64,000 nt of DNA from Endozoicomonas sp. G2_1 (GCF_017744155.1 NZ_JAGHQT010000018.1:1-64000); one strand, 5' to 3'; counted from the stretch's first letter, positions 8,637 through 18,261 are shown. The notes: a model not told the origin generated them from the letters alone. Numbers and translations are program-made.

Positions 8637-8664
8637 TTGTGTATTAAACTGGTTTCGGTATACT
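8637..8664 (+). promoter_or_regulatory. Putative sigma70 promoter of yibN-grxC-secB-gpsA
   Basis: TTGTGT (8637-8642) and TATACT (8659-8664) are spaced by 16 bases and lie about 40 bases before the rhodanese start. The four downstream genes are closely packed, so this could drive the whole group. Confidence 0.5.
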
Positions 8665-8704
8665 GTAGCCAATTTTTAGTTACTCGTTAGTTTGCTTTCA
8701 CACT

Positions 8705-9133
8705 ATGGACCAATACATTAGCTTTTTTAGCAACCACGCCTTACTTAGTGCCGCTTGGGTTGCAATTATTGTCGCGCTTATTTTTACTACGGTAAAAATG
8801 CAGTTTTCGCCGGTAAAACAGGTATCGCCTCAAGACTTAACGTTTTTGGTCAATCGCCAAGAGGGTATTGTTGTTGATATCCGCACCGAAAAAGAGTTTC
8901 GCACCAGTCATATTCTTTCTGCCAAGCACTTGTCGACGGAAAAAGTTAACAACAATGACTTTGGCGGCCTTGAAAAAAATAAAGATAAACCCATTATTGT
9001 CGTATGTACCGCAGGTATTACTGCAGTCAAAGTGGCTGAGCAGCTTGCCAAAGCTGGTTTTAGCCAAGTCAATTTACTCAAAGGTGGTATGAACGCATGG
9101 TTAAATGCTGGCTTACCGCTAGCTAAGAAGTAG
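8705..9133 (+). CDS. yibN: Membrane-anchored rhodanese-like protein YibN
   Basis: A 142-residue protein with one N-terminal membrane helix (about 11-30) and a rhodanese domain whose active-site cysteine is C101 (VVCTAG). Rhodanese domains carry sulfur as a persulfide. It is first in yibN-grxC-secB-gpsA, the same order as in enterobacteria. The specific sulfur acceptor is not known. Confidence 0.88.
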   Translation: MDQYISFFSNHALLSAAWVAIIVALIFTTVKMQFSPVKQVSPQDLTFLVNRQEGIVVDIRTEKEFRTSHILSAKHLSTEKVNNNDFGGLEKNKDKPIIVVCTAGITAVKVAEQLAKAGFSQVNLLKGGMNAWLNAGLPLAKK

Positions 9134-9142
9134 GCGTTTATC

Positions 9143-9394
9143 ATGGCAAAAATCGATATTTATACCAAAGGTTACTGTCCTTACTGCATGCGTGCTAAAG
9201 CGTTATTAGCTGAAAAGGGACAGAGCTTTAACGAAATTAAAATTGACCAAAAGCCTGAGCTTAGACCAAAAATGATTAAGCGCAGCAATGGTGCTTCAAC
9301 CGTGCCACAAATTTTTATTAACGATAAGCACATTGGTGGTTGCGATGATTTATACGCACTTGAAGCCGCTGATAAATTAGATGCCTTGTTGTAA
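9143..9394 (+). CDS. grxC: Glutaredoxin 3
   Basis: An 83-residue glutaredoxin with the dithiol site CPYC (C12, C15), the TVPQIF cis-proline loop and a GGCDDL glutathione-binding motif. It reduces disulfides with glutathione in the cytosol. It is 9 bases after yibN and about 30 before secB. Confidence 0.95.
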   Translation: MAKIDIYTKGYCPYCMRAKALLAEKGQSFNEIKIDQKPELRPKMIKRSNGASTVPQIFINDKHIGGCDDLYALEAADKLDALL

Positions 9395-9423
9395 CCCATT
9401 ATATTTACTAGGAAATAAATCTC

Positions 9424-9939
9424 ATGTCTGATGAAGTTCAAAACGGTGCTGCGCAAGGCGCGGAACAAGCAACACCACAATTTGCTATTCAACGCGTTTA
9501 CACTAAAGACGTTTCATTTGAAACGCCAAACTCGCCAGCTATTTTCCAAAAAGAGTGGAAGCCTGACATCAAACTTGATTTAGACACTCGTTCTAACAAG
9601 CTAGCTGAAGACACTTATGAAGTTGTATTAGCGGTAACTGTAACAGCAACTATTGAAGGTCAAACTGCATTTTTGGCTGAAGTACAGCAAGCGGGTATTT
9701 TTACTATTGGTAACCTACCTGAAGCTCAATTGGCTCACACCATTGGCGCATTCTGCCCAGGTACTTTGTTCCCATACGCACGTGAAACTGTGGCAAGCTT
9801 AGTTAACCGTGGTTCATTCCCACAATTGAACTTAGCGCCAGTTAATTTTGATGCGTTATTTGCTTCTTACGTTCAGCAGCGTCAAGCTGAGCAAGCAGCA
9901 CAAGCTGGCACTGCACCAGCGAGCACTGAAACTCACTAA
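9424..9939 (+). CDS. secB: Protein-export chaperone SecB
   Basis: The 171-residue protein has the SecB fold: [14 protein letters not shown] at the N-terminus, [16 protein letters not shown] and a conserved [11 protein letters not shown] block. The tetramer holds precursor proteins unfolded and passes them to SecA. The C-terminal tail is Ala/Gln-rich, usual for the family. An AGGA site precedes the ATG. Confidence 0.96.
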   Translation: MSDEVQNGAAQGAEQATPQFAIQRVYTKDVSFETPNSPAIFQKEWKPDIKLDLDTRSNKLAEDTYEVVLAVTVTATIEGQTAFLAEVQQAGIFTIGNLPEAQLAHTIGAFCPGTLFPYARETVASLVNRGSFPQLNLAPVNFDALFASYVQQRQAEQAAQAGTAPASTETH

Positions 9940-9956
9940 TTCACGTCTAACGTTTT

Positions 9957-10964
9957 ATGTCTAAAACAGCGGCGAGTATTACAGTCTTGGGGGCGGGGTC
10001 GTACGGCACCGCCCTTGCTATTTGTTTAGCGAGAAACGGCCATCAAACCACCCTGTGGGGGCGAGATGCTGAGCACGTTGAGCAAATGAAGCGCCAAGGC
10101 TGTAATCAAAAATACCTTCCAGATGCACAGTTTCCCGAAACTTTAGTTCCAGAGCAAGACCTTGCTAAAGCGGTTGCCGCTAATGATGTTTTATTGTTAG
10201 TTGTGCCAAGCCATGCGTTTAATCAAATGCTTAACGAGATTAAACCTATGTTGACGGCAAAGCACAAAATTGCCTGGGCAACTAAAGGTTTAGATCATCA
10301 ATCGGGTCGTTTGTTGCAGGACGTTGCTCGTGATATTTTGGGTGATGAAACCTCATTAGCTGTGCTCTCTGGGCCAACGTTTGCCAAGGAGATGGCTGCT
10401 GGACTACCAACGGCTATTTCATTGTCGTCAACCGACGACGATTTTGTTGAGCAACTGTCAAACTTATTACATTGCCAAAAGCGCTTTCGGGTTTATACCA
10501 ACAATGATTTTGTTGGCGTTCAACTCGGTGGTGCGGTAAAAAACGTGATTGCGATTGGCGCTGGTATGGCTGACGGTATTGGCTTTGGCGCTAATGCGAG
10601 AACTGCACTTATTACTCGTGGCCTCGCTGAAATGACCCGATTAGGGCTTAAATTAGGCGCAGATGCCAATACCTTTATGGGGATGGCAGGGCTTGGTGAT
10701 TTAGTACTGACTTGTACCGATAACCAGTCGCGAAATCGTCGCTTTGGTCTTGCCTTAGGACAGGGCACCTCAGTTGAACAGGCAATGCAGGACATTGGTC
10801 AAGTCGTCGAAGGCTATCGCAATACTAAAGAAGTACATATGCTTGCTGAACGCGTTGGCATTGAAATGCCAATTGTCGAGCAAATTTACCAAGTTTTATA
10901 CGGCGGTAAAAGTGCGCAACAAGCCGCGATGGACTTGTTGGCGCGCGATAAAAAAGACGAGTAA
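9957..10964 (+). CDS. gpsA: NAD(P)-dependent glycerol-3-phosphate dehydrogenase
   Basis: The 335-residue enzyme reduces dihydroxyacetone phosphate to sn-glycerol-3-phosphate, the backbone of phospholipids. It has the dinucleotide loop GAGSYG near residue 12, WATKGL and SGPTFAKE blocks, catalytic Lys in GGAVKNV and the GLGDLVLTC region. It follows secB by 17 bases as in many gammaproteobacteria. Confidence 0.96.
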   Translation: MSKTAASITVLGAGSYGTALAICLARNGHQTTLWGRDAEHVEQMKRQGCNQKYLPDAQFPETLVPEQDLAKAVAANDVLLLVVPSHAFNQMLNEIKPMLTAKHKIAWATKGLDHQSGRLLQDVARDILGDETSLAVLSGPTFAKEMAAGLPTAISLSSTDDDFVEQLSNLLHCQKRFRVYTNNDFVGVQLGGAVKNVIAIGAGMADGIGFGANARTALITRGLAEMTRLGLKLGADANTFMGMAGLGDLVLTCTDNQSRNRRFGLALGQGTSVEQAMQDIGQVVEGYRNTKEVHMLAERVGIEMPIVEQIYQVLYGGKSAQQAAMDLLARDKKDE

Positions 10965-10971
10965 GGCGTGT

Positions 10972-11436
10972 TTAGACGGCGTCGGGAAAACCGAGCTGGC
11001 GCCACGCTTCAAAAATAATGACAGCCGTAGCATTTGACAAGTTCATGCTGCGACTTTCTTTTACCATTGGGATTCTGATTTTATCTTGATCGGGAATCTG
11101 TTCTCGCACATATTCAGGCAAACCGCTAGTTTCTGAGCCAAACAGTAAGTAATCACCCGCTTTAAAGTCTACTTGATGATGATAGCGAGTGGCTTTAGTG
11201 GTAATCGCATAAATGCGCTCAGGCGTTTCACTCGCGACAAAGTCGGCAAAGCTGGCGTGCTTTTTAATCGCAGCAAATTCGTGGTAGTCCAAACCAGCGC
11301 GCTTTAAGCGCTTGTCTTCAATTGAAAAACCGAGTGGCTCTATCAGGTGTAATTGAAAACCAGAATTGGCACAAAGGCGAATGATGTTACCTGTATTGGG
11401 CGGAATTTCAGGCTGAAAGAGAACGACGTTGAGCAT
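10972..11436 (-). CDS. trmL: tRNA (cytidine/uridine-34-2'-O)-methyltransferase TrmL
   Basis: A SPOUT-class methyltransferase with the family blocks [26 protein letters not shown] and [14 protein letters not shown]. It methylates the wobble ribose of tRNA-Leu. An upstream in-frame start at 11469 would add 11 residues, but the conserved start [16 protein letters not shown] fits 11436 and gives 154 residues, close to the E. coli length. It is convergent with gpsA, with only 7 bases between them. Confidence 0.93.
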   Translation of the reverse strand: MLNVVLFQPEIPPNTGNIIRLCANSGFQLHLIEPLGFSIEDKRLKRAGLDYHEFAAIKKHASFADFVASETPERIYAITTKATRYHHQVDFKAGDYLLFGSETSGLPEYVREQIPDQDKIRIPMVKESRSMNLSNATAVIIFEAWRQLGFPDAV

Positions 11437-11467
11437 GTTTGAGCGCCTTACATAAGCTAGTAATAAC

Positions 11468-11490
11468 AAAGGCGCTATTATAGCGCCTTT
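11468..11490 (-). terminator. Rho-independent terminator of the AsmA-like gene
   Basis: A 10-bp stem AAAGGCGCTA / TAGCGCCTTT with a 3-base loop lies downstream of the leftward AsmA-like gene and before trmL. A broken T-run follows on the minus strand. Confidence 0.65.
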
Positions 11491-11532
11491 GTTGGTTTAG
11501 ATTAGCTTTATATTAGCTTTTTGTACGAGCTT

Positions 11533-12309
11533 TTAGCCTTTTAGTTTATCGAGTAAACCGCCGAGCTTTTCTTTCGCTTTTTCTTTGATTTTCTCTACTG
11601 CTTTTTCTTTAATTTGACGTTTTTGTTCGTCTTTTGCTTCATTAGCAATTGCTTTTATCACTTGTTTGGCAATTTCACCGCCTAGCTGGCTCGCTGGTAA
11701 GCCTTGTTCACCGCCAATATTGTTTAACTGAATATCGGCTAACGTCACTTGATGTTCTTTGTTACCTAAGGCAGTTAAATCTAACGCTAGCGCAACGCCT
11801 GACACAGTAAGTTCAGTGACCTTAATTTTAGGTTCAGCTTGGCCGCTCGGTGTTTGCTCAGGTGCTGGCTCACTGCCACTCGATTTAGGTAGATTTTTGT
11901 TAATTGCATCAATGATTTGATTGAAGTTGGTAGCGCCTTGCTGGTTGAGCTCAACAAATGCTTTTGGGTCGGCAATTTTGATTTGATCAATAACAATCGC
12001 TTCAGGTTTTTTCTTGCGCAAGTTAGCTAGGCTTTCAACGTTGATATCTAAAGTAATATCGCCAAGAGAAATGGCATGTGGTTGCTTAAAGCCTTCTGGG
12101 TTGGTCACGGTTAAACCGCGAATACTGCCAAAGCCTTCAAATAGTTTGATATCGACTTCGCCGACTTTAACTGTCTGCTCAGTATATTTACTGCCCTGAA
12201 TTTCAATTTGTTCTTTAACTAAAGGGTTGAGTGAGCCATTGGCTAAAAACCATAAGCCCGCGCCCAGCGCGAGTAAAATGACAATGACAGCGATTGCGAG
12301 TTTTTTCAT
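11533..12309 (-). CDS. AsmA/DUF748-like envelope protein, function unknown
   Basis: A 258-residue protein with one N-terminal membrane helix (about 4-23) and a periplasmic part resembling the repeat-beta AsmA/YhdP type: SIRGLTVTNPEGF, ISLGDITLDINVESL, VIDQIKIADPKAFVEL. A Ser/Pro/Glu-rich linker lies near 145-160. The C-terminus is a very Lys/Glu-rich helix ending in EKLGGLLDKLKG, probably amphipathic. AsmA-type proteins are linked to lipid movement or outer-membrane assembly, but I cannot assign this one a specific role. Confidence 0.7.
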   Translation of the reverse strand: MKKLAIAVIVILLALGAGLWFLANGSLNPLVKEQIEIQGSKYTEQTVKVGEVDIKLFEGFGSIRGLTVTNPEGFKQPHAISLGDITLDINVESLANLRKKKPEAIVIDQIKIADPKAFVELNQQGATNFNQIIDAINKNLPKSSGSEPAPEQTPSGQAEPKIKVTELTVSGVALALDLTALGNKEHQVTLADIQLNNIGGEQGLPASQLGGEIAKQVIKAIANEAKDEQKRQIKEKAVEKIKEKAKEKLGGLLDKLKG

Positions 12310-12332
12310 TAGAAGTCCTTGTGATTGAGTAA

Positions 12333-12354
12333 CTTGAGATAGCTTGGGTATATA
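12333..12354. repeat. Solo end of the MITE-like repeat
   Basis: CTTGAGATAGCTTGGGTATA differs at one base from the right end of the 39893-40220 element. It appears to be an isolated terminal fragment between the AsmA-like gene and fieF. Confidence 0.5.
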
Positions 12355-12464
12355 CTATATCTTAGATGATAGACTTTGATTATTAAACCGTTGTTCAGGC
12401 AAATAAGCTGATATATTGCAAAATAGTTGTCGTCGAACAGTTGTAGCGAAAATTGGATATATAA

Positions 12465-13349
12465 ATGACTAACCAGTATCAGTTTTGGGTGAACTTGGCG
12501 GCTAAATTTGCGATTTTTTCTGCGGTACTCTTACTTCTGATCAAGCTTTACGCGTGGTGGTCAACTGATGCCAGCGTTATGTTGGCATCGGCAACCGACT
12601 CCTTAGTCGATCTCTTTGCCTCTGCCGCCAATGTGCTCATGCTCAAAGTGGCACTGTCACCACCTGATGAAAATCATAACTATGGCCATGGTAAAGCAGA
12701 AAGCTTGGCTGGTTTATTACAGGCTGCATTTGTCGCTGGCTCAGCGGTACTGCTACTAGTCAATGGGATTGAACACATTGCTGCACCTAAGTCTATTCAG
12801 CAGGCATCGATTGCGATTTGGGTGACCGTGCTCAGTCTAGCAATGACCATATTATTGGTGATGGTTCAACACATTACTATTAGTAAAACTGAATCGGTTG
12901 CGATTAAAGCTGACTCGCTTCACTACAAAGGCGATATTTTACTTAACCTCAGTGTCTTAGCCGCACTGCTGTTAGCGGAATATGTCACGCCAACTGCTGA
13001 TGGTATTTTTACCTGTTTAGTGGCCAGCTATTTGTTAATTAATAGTGTCGTGATAGCCAAACAAAGTATCGATCAACTGATGGATAGGACCTTAGCTGAA
13101 ACTGAGCTAGAACAAGTTAAGCACGCTATTAGGCAACATCCAGAAGTCATTGGTTATCGCAATTTAAAAGCGAGAAAATCAGGGGCGGTTAGTTTTATTC
13201 AGGTCGACTTAGAACTAGCAGACCATCTAACTTTGTTAACGGCCCATGATATTGGCTTACAGGTGGAGGAGCACATTCATCAGGTCATCGACAATGCCGA
13301 AGTCGTTATCCATCACGAGCCTGCACCTGCCAATCGTTCGTTATATTGA
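12465..13349 (+). CDS. fieF: Cation-efflux pump FieF (cation diffusion facilitator)
   Basis: The 294-residue CDF antiporter exports Zn2+/Fe2+ in exchange for protons. The four transport-site residues fall at Asp45, Asp49, His153 and Asp157, exactly the E. coli FieF numbering. The SPPDENHNYGHGKAESLA loop and a C-terminal cytoplasmic metal-binding domain ending VIHHEPAP are also present. Six membrane helices are predicted by eye. Monocistronic. Confidence 0.94.
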   Translation: MTNQYQFWVNLAAKFAIFSAVLLLLIKLYAWWSTDASVMLASATDSLVDLFASAANVLMLKVALSPPDENHNYGHGKAESLAGLLQAAFVAGSAVLLLVNGIEHIAAPKSIQQASIAIWVTVLSLAMTILLVMVQHITISKTESVAIKADSLHYKGDILLNLSVLAALLLAEYVTPTADGIFTCLVASYLLINSVVIAKQSIDQLMDRTLAETELEQVKHAIRQHPEVIGYRNLKARKSGAVSFIQVDLELADHLTLLTAHDIGLQVEEHIHQVIDNAEVVIHHEPAPANRSLY

Positions 13350-13355
13350 TATGAC

Positions 13356-14306
13356 TTATTGAGCACTGTGACGGCAATAATCAGCATGCAGCCTAGTTTT
13401 GTGCTCACTGGTATAAGCGCGAATGATTCGAGCGATATGATGGCGTAGCCAGTTTAAGCCTTTGTCGTGTTCTTGGCGCATGTGCCAGTGAATTGATGTT
13501 TGCGCGGGCGTTATTTCTAACGGTGGTGTTATCGCGATGAGCTCGCGATTAAAAATTTCACATTCAACGGTGGTTGACGGTACTACTGCAATTAAATCAC
13601 TACTTTTTAATATTTCAGGCACAATCGAAAAGTGATTGACTGTCATCGCAATACGGCGACTTAAACCATGTTGGGCTAAAACTTGATCGGTATAACCGGT
13701 AATATCTCCCGACAGTGAAACCAATAAGTGATCCGCTTGAGCAAACTTAGTTAAGCATAAATCCTGTTGGGCCAATGGATGGTCTGGGCGCATAATGCAG
13801 ACAAAACAGGGCGTGTACAGGTATTCACTGCGAAATAGGTGATTATTGCTGGTGTGAGCGCCAATGACTAAATCAACTTCAGCGTCGTTAAGGAGCTGCT
13901 CGGTATTGGTAATTGTATAGGGAATCGTGTGAATATTGATTCCGGGGGCATTGTCTTCAATCAGTTGTCGCAAAGCTGGCCATGTCATATCGATAATGGC
14001 ATCGGGCGCGGCAATTTTAAACGTCCTTTTCGCTGAACTTGCATCAAAGTGATCTGGCGCAACCGCTTGATCAAGTTGCTGCAACGGGTCTCTTATTTGA
14101 GTCCACAAGTTTTGCGCGTAAACCGTTGGCTGAATACCTCGTCCGTCTTTAACAAATAATTCATCATGCCAAAGTTGACGCATTCTACTGAGCGCATTTG
14201 ACACCGCAGGTTGAGTCAGAGCTAGTCTATCGGCCGCTCTTGTAATAGAGCTTTCAGTCATAATCGCATCAAAAATCATCAATAAATTCAGTTCTTGTGG
14301 TCGCAT
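13356..14306 (-). CDS. LysR-family transcriptional regulator
   Basis: After the chosen start MRPQELNLLMIFDAIM, the protein (316 residues) has the LysR winged helix (SSITRAADRLALTQPAVSNALSR) and a periplasmic-binding-like effector domain. An in-frame ATG at 14348 exists, but it lies inside a 23-base palindrome and lacks a ribosome site, while 14306 has AGGA ten bases upstream. It diverges from pagL, so it may control pagL as well as itself. The effector is unknown. Confidence 0.85.
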   Translation of the reverse strand: MRPQELNLLMIFDAIMTESSITRAADRLALTQPAVSNALSRMRQLWHDELFVKDGRGIQPTVYAQNLWTQIRDPLQQLDQAVAPDHFDASSAKRTFKIAAPDAIIDMTWPALRQLIEDNAPGINIHTIPYTITNTEQLLNDAEVDLVIGAHTSNNHLFRSEYLYTPCFVCIMRPDHPLAQQDLCLTKFAQADHLLVSLSGDITGYTDQVLAQHGLSRRIAMTVNHFSIVPEILKSSDLIAVVPSTTVECEIFNRELIAITPPLEITPAQTSIHWHMRQEHDKGLNWLRHHIARIIRAYTSEHKTRLHADYCRHSAQ

Positions 14307-14332
14307 CTTGCACTGTTCCTGTGGATTTTTTA

Positions 14333-14355
14333 ATACATCATAATTCATGATGTAT
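14333..14355. promoter_or_regulatory. Candidate LysR operator palindrome
   Basis: Perfect 9-base arms ATACATCAT / ATGATGTAT with a 5-base spacer lie between the LysR gene and pagL, just upstream of the preferred LysR start. LysR-type regulators commonly bind such dyads to control themselves and the divergent neighbour. Confidence 0.5.
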
Positions 14356-14437
14356 TTTATATCTATTAATAATTTTTTTTATTTAAACGCCTGTTCTATA
14401 GTGTAAATGGTTATATTTATTTCACAGGTTAGATCAA

Positions 14438-15007
14438 ATGATTACTAAAAACACTATTTTTACGTTTCGCTGGTCGCGCCTATTGTTATTGTTGCAAGTA
14501 GGTGTGTTCAGTGTGTTATTTTCTTTCGGTGCAACAGCTCAGCAGCATCGCGCTGCCGTTGACTATATTCACGGTGAGGGAGATGTTGAGGGAATTAAGC
14601 TTGCCTATCAATACCATACAAATTGGTTAAAAAGCTGGTCAAAGCACGTCAATTTATACTTTGAGTCGAGTATCAATTTTTGGGAGTACGGAGCAGAAAA
14701 CAATCACGACACCAACTTTGTATTAGCAATTTCCCCTGTTATTGAGTATCCGATTGCCGAGTATCGTCATACGCCTATTTACCTTGAGTTTGGCATTGGT
14801 GTGTCGCTATTAGACGATACCAAATTTGCGGGTAAAAACGTCGGCAGTCATTATCAATTTGAAGATCGATTGGGTATCAAGACATATTTTGGCAAGGGCA
14901 ATCGACATAGTTTGGGTTTGCGCTACTTCCACTACTCAAATGCCGGCTTACAAGATCCGAACCCTGGTTTAGACTTTATCAGTTTATCTTACAGTCAAGC
15001 TCTTTAA
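14438..15007 (+). CDS. pagL: Lipid A 3-O-deacylase (PagL family)
   Basis: The 189-residue outer-membrane beta-barrel has a signal peptide ending near GATAQQ. The PagL catalytic block RYFHYSNAGL with PNPGLD gives His165 and Ser167. PagL removes the 3-linked acyl chain from lipid A, changing LPS toxicity and membrane properties. It faces a LysR regulator and lies in a cluster of envelope-response genes. Confidence 0.9.
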   Translation: MITKNTIFTFRWSRLLLLLQVGVFSVLFSFGATAQQHRAAVDYIHGEGDVEGIKLAYQYHTNWLKSWSKHVNLYFESSINFWEYGAENNHDTNFVLAISPVIEYPIAEYRHTPIYLEFGIGVSLLDDTKFAGKNVGSHYQFEDRLGIKTYFGKGNRHSLGLRYFHYSNAGLQDPNPGLDFISLSYSQAL

Positions 15008-15029
15008 GGCTAGCTAGCAGGTATCATCG

Positions 15030-16031
15030 CTAGCCGTGTTTATTAAACCACTCTAAGGCAGCGCTCAGCGCTTGATTGCGGTACTGATCGAGTTCAAATA
15101 GCAGCTCGTGGCGAGCGCCGTCGACGACGATTGGCGTCGAATGACTAAATAGCTCTGGCTTTAACTGGTGAAGTTGTTGGCAAAAACGCGTTTGTGCACG
15201 GTTATCAACAATAGTATCGCCACCGGCTTGTATCACTAAAATGGGTGTTGTCAGTTGCTTTAAGTCGGCAAAAATATCGCGCTCTGCTTGCAGTGCTTGC
15301 ATTAACCAATGGCTGGTTACGCCGCCTAGTTGTAGCTTGGACTCAGCTTGATACAAGTCGCGAAAAATCTGATAGCGCAACTTTGATTGGCAGAGATTGT
15401 TACCGGCAAATGCGTCGCTGTGGTAGTTGCCTTGACCAATAAAGTAGTTCGCTTCTCGCGTACTGCCAAAGCCGAATAATTTGCCTACTTGGTAGCTCAA
15501 CTTTACCGCTGCTTTTGCCAAACCCGCTGGTGCTGCGCCACTGCTAATAGCAATCATTGGTGCGCTGAACACAGCGGCTTTGACACTGCTCTCAAATCTT
15601 TGCAGGTAACGCGTGCTAATTGCGCCACCCATTGAGTGAGCTAAAATATATGGCTGATCAGCTTGAAACTTTTCTGGTAATACTTTGTCGATGAAATGAT
15701 GCAAGTCGTCACTATAGTGATCAAAGTTTTCGACGTGGCCTTTGTGCTGGTTTTCTAACAAGCGATCAGACAAACCTTGACCGCGGTGATCGATGATAAA
15801 GATGTTGAAGCCGGCTTGATACCAATCAAAACAGAGTTCTTGATACTTTAAATAACCCTCAATGCGGCCTGGTACGATAACTAAGTTTCTTTCATGACTT
15901 GAGTTAACAAAGGCGGCGTATTGAATTTTTATCTGTTCAGCACCAACAAAGTGTTCAAATAAACCACCTTGCCAAAAATCGCGAATTTCGCCTTGGTAGC
16001 GGCTTTGCAGTTGGCTTTCTTGAGTAAACAA
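15030..16031 (-). CDS. pldB: Lysophospholipase L2-like alpha/beta hydrolase
   Basis: A 333-residue alpha/beta hydrolase with the nucleophile elbow AHSMGG (Ser133), the DHRGQGLSDR loop and terminal His in DGARHEL. It matches PldB (hydrolysis of lysophospholipids at the inner membrane). The start is TTG, four bases after the cpxA stop codon, so translation is probably coupled. Its place as third gene after cpxR-cpxA ties lysophospholipid turnover to envelope stress. Confidence 0.85.
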   Translation of the reverse strand: MFTQESQLQSRYQGEIRDFWQGGLFEHFVGAEQIKIQYAAFVNSSHERNLVIVPGRIEGYLKYQELCFDWYQAGFNIFIIDHRGQGLSDRLLENQHKGHVENFDHYSDDLHHFIDKVLPEKFQADQPYILAHSMGGAISTRYLQRFESSVKAAVFSAPMIAISSGAAPAGLAKAAVKLSYQVGKLFGFGSTREANYFIGQGNYHSDAFAGNNLCQSKLRYQIFRDLYQAESKLQLGGVTSHWLMQALQAERDIFADLKQLTTPILVIQAGGDTIVDNRAQTRFCQQLHQLKPELFSHSTPIVVDGARHELLFELDQYRNQALSAALEWFNKHG

Positions 16032-16035
16032 TATT

Positions 16036-17454
16036 TTAGTCTTGATAAATAAGCGAATAGGGTAATTCTATTTGAACTGTTAAGCCTTTGTCACAATTAT
16101 TTTTAGCGGTGATTTGGCCTTGGTGTTTGACGATTGCTTGCTTGGCAATTGCTAGACCAAGTCCAGTCCCACCCGTTTGCCGATCTCGTGCCGCGCTAAC
16201 CCGAAAGAAAGGCTCAAATAAGTGCGCCAGTTGCTCATGCGGCACACCTTCGCCTTGATCTATCACTTTGATAATCAGTTTGTCTTTTGTTACTTCAGTC
16301 AGTAAGGTCACTTGGCTGTCTTGTGGGCTGTATTTGACAGCGTTGGCAACGATGTTATCCAAGGCACTGTAGATGAGTTTTCGGTCGGCGTTGATCGACA
16401 ATAGCTCGCCGTGGCTTGAGCCCTGATAGCTAAGGGTTATTGATTTAGTCTCAGCTTGGTATAGGTTGTCTTGTTTTACCTGTTCAATCAACTCAACTAA
16501 ATTGAATGATGTTTTCTCTAACCCCTGACTCGCGTGTTCCATGCGCGAGAGCGCTAGAATATCGTCGAGCATGGCATCAAGGCGTTCAATTTCAGTTTCA
16601 CATCGGGCTAAGTGATTTGATTGTTCGTTTTGCTGATTTTGGCGTTGTAATAAATTGATGGCGATTTGCAAACGGGTTAACGGCGATCTTAGCTCGTGAG
16701 AGACATCACCAAGTAAGCGTTGATGGGCACCGAGATTGGCATTGAGCTTGTCTGCCATATCGTTGAAGCTACACGCCAGTTGACCGAGTTCATCGCCGCG
16801 CTGGCAATCTTTGTCTAATCTTACTTTCAAATCTCCCGCACCAAGTTTGCGAGCCGCATTTTGCATCGAGACTATGGGTCGAGTAAGTGACTTTGCCAAT
16901 AACCAACACAACAAAAAACTAATACTCGCCGGGATCGCGATACGCGCCCATGGTGGCAGGCCAGACAAAAAGTGACGCTTGCGATAAAAATGGCCGATGA
17001 AAAGCTGGTAGTTGCCTTGCGGCAAGGTCAATTGAATAGGGCCTGTGACTCTAAGTCCGTCTTGAAATATCGCACTTGGGTTGTTGAAATCGTTGTTGGT
17101 AAGATAGTCGGCAAGTTCATCGTGATAGTGACGCCCTTTAAATAAGAGCTCAGATGTCGACATGTCTTTGAGAATGATTTTGCGTCGGCTATTATCACCG
17201 ATACGTTTTATCAGTTGTGCTTGGTTAACAACTTGACCTTGGTCGAGGTTTGTATCAATGCGCTGAGCAATGCGCTTAGCCAGTTTGAGCTCTTTGGCGC
17301 TTGCTGGCTTGAGTCTGATTTGTTCATCCAGTTGGTGTGAGATAAACCGAGTAGTGACCACAGATAAAATGGTTACCAGCCAAAACCAGATAAATAGCTT
17401 AAAACTGATTGACGAGAACTGCCTTTTTGCTTTATTTACAAGCTCTCTAGTCAT
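16036..17454 (-). CDS. cpxA: Envelope-stress sensor histidine kinase CpxA
   Basis: The 472-residue membrane kinase has helices at about 20-38 and 170-188 bracketing a periplasmic sensor, a HAMP domain (189-241), phospho-accepting His253 (VSHELRSPLTRLQ) and ATP-binding blocks DNIVANAVKYSP, DQGEGVP and GTGLGLAIAKQ. It overlaps the cpxR stop by one base (TAATG). CpxA senses misfolded envelope proteins and phosphorylates CpxR. Identity is supported by the CpxA-like DHp sequence and the divergent cpxP-like gene. Confidence 0.9.
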   Translation of the reverse strand: MTRELVNKAKRQFSSISFKLFIWFWLVTILSVVTTRFISHQLDEQIRLKPASAKELKLAKRIAQRIDTNLDQGQVVNQAQLIKRIGDNSRRKIILKDMSTSELLFKGRHYHDELADYLTNNDFNNPSAIFQDGLRVTGPIQLTLPQGNYQLFIGHFYRKRHFLSGLPPWARIAIPASISFLLCWLLAKSLTRPIVSMQNAARKLGAGDLKVRLDKDCQRGDELGQLACSFNDMADKLNANLGAHQRLLGDVSHELRSPLTRLQIAINLLQRQNQQNEQSNHLARCETEIERLDAMLDDILALSRMEHASQGLEKTSFNLVELIEQVKQDNLYQAETKSITLSYQGSSHGELLSINADRKLIYSALDNIVANAVKYSPQDSQVTLLTEVTKDKLIIKVIDQGEGVPHEQLAHLFEPFFRVSAARDRQTGGTGLGLAIAKQAIVKHQGQITAKNNCDKGLTVQIELPYSLIYQD

Positions 17455-18161
17455 TAGTGTTGGCCCGATAGAAAAATATAACCTGCACCGCGCACCGTCT
17501 TAAATTTATCGGTTGGGCTGTACTGTGCTAGTTTGCGACGAATGTTACTGACATGCATGTCGATACTGCGGTCAAAAGCTGTCAGCTTGCGTCCTAACAC
17601 GCGCTCTGATAAGTCTTGTTTACTGACGATTTGCCCGTGGTGCTCCACTAAATAATGCAACATTTGATATTCAGTGCCGGTTAGCTCGACTGCTTGTTGG
17701 TGGCAGTACGCTTGGCGCTGCTGATGATCTAATGTCACTGAGTTAACGGTTTGCTGCTGTTGCTGCGACATTGACTTTTGCTGTTGTTGAATAATGTCAA
17801 CGCGCCGCAAGATAGCGTGAATTCTTGCCAACAACTCCCGCATTTGAAAGGGTTTGGCGAGGTAGTCATCGGCACCCAGTTCTAACCCGAGAATCTTGTC
17901 AGCGTTATCTCCTTTGGCGGTTAACATTAATACGGGTACTTGGTATTGGTCGCCGAGCGCTTTTAACACTTCAAAGCCGTTGAGTTTGGGCATCATCACG
18001 TCGAGTAAGATTAAATCAATCTGCTGGCTGGTCGCCTGTGCTAAGCCGCTCTCACCATCGTGACAGCAACTCACTTGGTAGCCTTCACCAGTAAGGTATT
18101 CAGCGAGTAAATCGGTGAGCTCGTGATCGTCGTCGATAATAAGTAAGTGTTTATTAGCCAT
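17454..18161 (-). CDS. cpxR: Response regulator CpxR
   Basis: The 235-residue OmpR-type regulator has phospho-acceptor Asp54 (LLDVMMPKLNG), Thr81 and Lys103 and a winged helix whose recognition region (VLGRKLTAFDRSIDMHVSNIRRKL) closely follows enterobacterial CpxR. A Gln-rich linker (about 128-144) joins the domains. First gene of cpxR-cpxA-pldB. A CpxR-type box lies in the divergent region shared with cpxP. Confidence 0.93.
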   Translation of the reverse strand: MANKHLLIIDDDHELTDLLAEYLTGEGYQVSCCHDGESGLAQATSQQIDLILLDVMMPKLNGFEVLKALGDQYQVPVLMLTAKGDNADKILGLELGADDYLAKPFQMRELLARIHAILRRVDIIQQQQKSMSQQQQQTVNSVTLDHQQRQAYCHQQAVELTGTEYQMLHYLVEHHGQIVSKQDLSERVLGRKLTAFDRSIDMHVSNIRRKLAQYSPTDKFKTVRGAGYIFLSGQH

Positions 18162-18245
18162 GGCGATTGTCTAGTGTTTGAAATAGGATTGGTGAGTCTG
18201 TTATCTCTTTATATCATATCTAAGTAATTGCCCTCATTCGCTATC

Positions 18246-18261
18246 TTTACGCAATCTTTAC
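18246..18261. promoter_or_regulatory. Candidate CpxR box upstream of cpxP
   Basis: TTTAC-N6-TTTAC (GTAAA-N6-GTAAA on the other strand) resembles the CpxR consensus of two GTAAA half sites. It lies about 50 bases upstream of the predicted cpxP start point (-10 TATACT at 18294-18299, with no good -35 box, as expected for an activated promoter). Confidence 0.55.
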
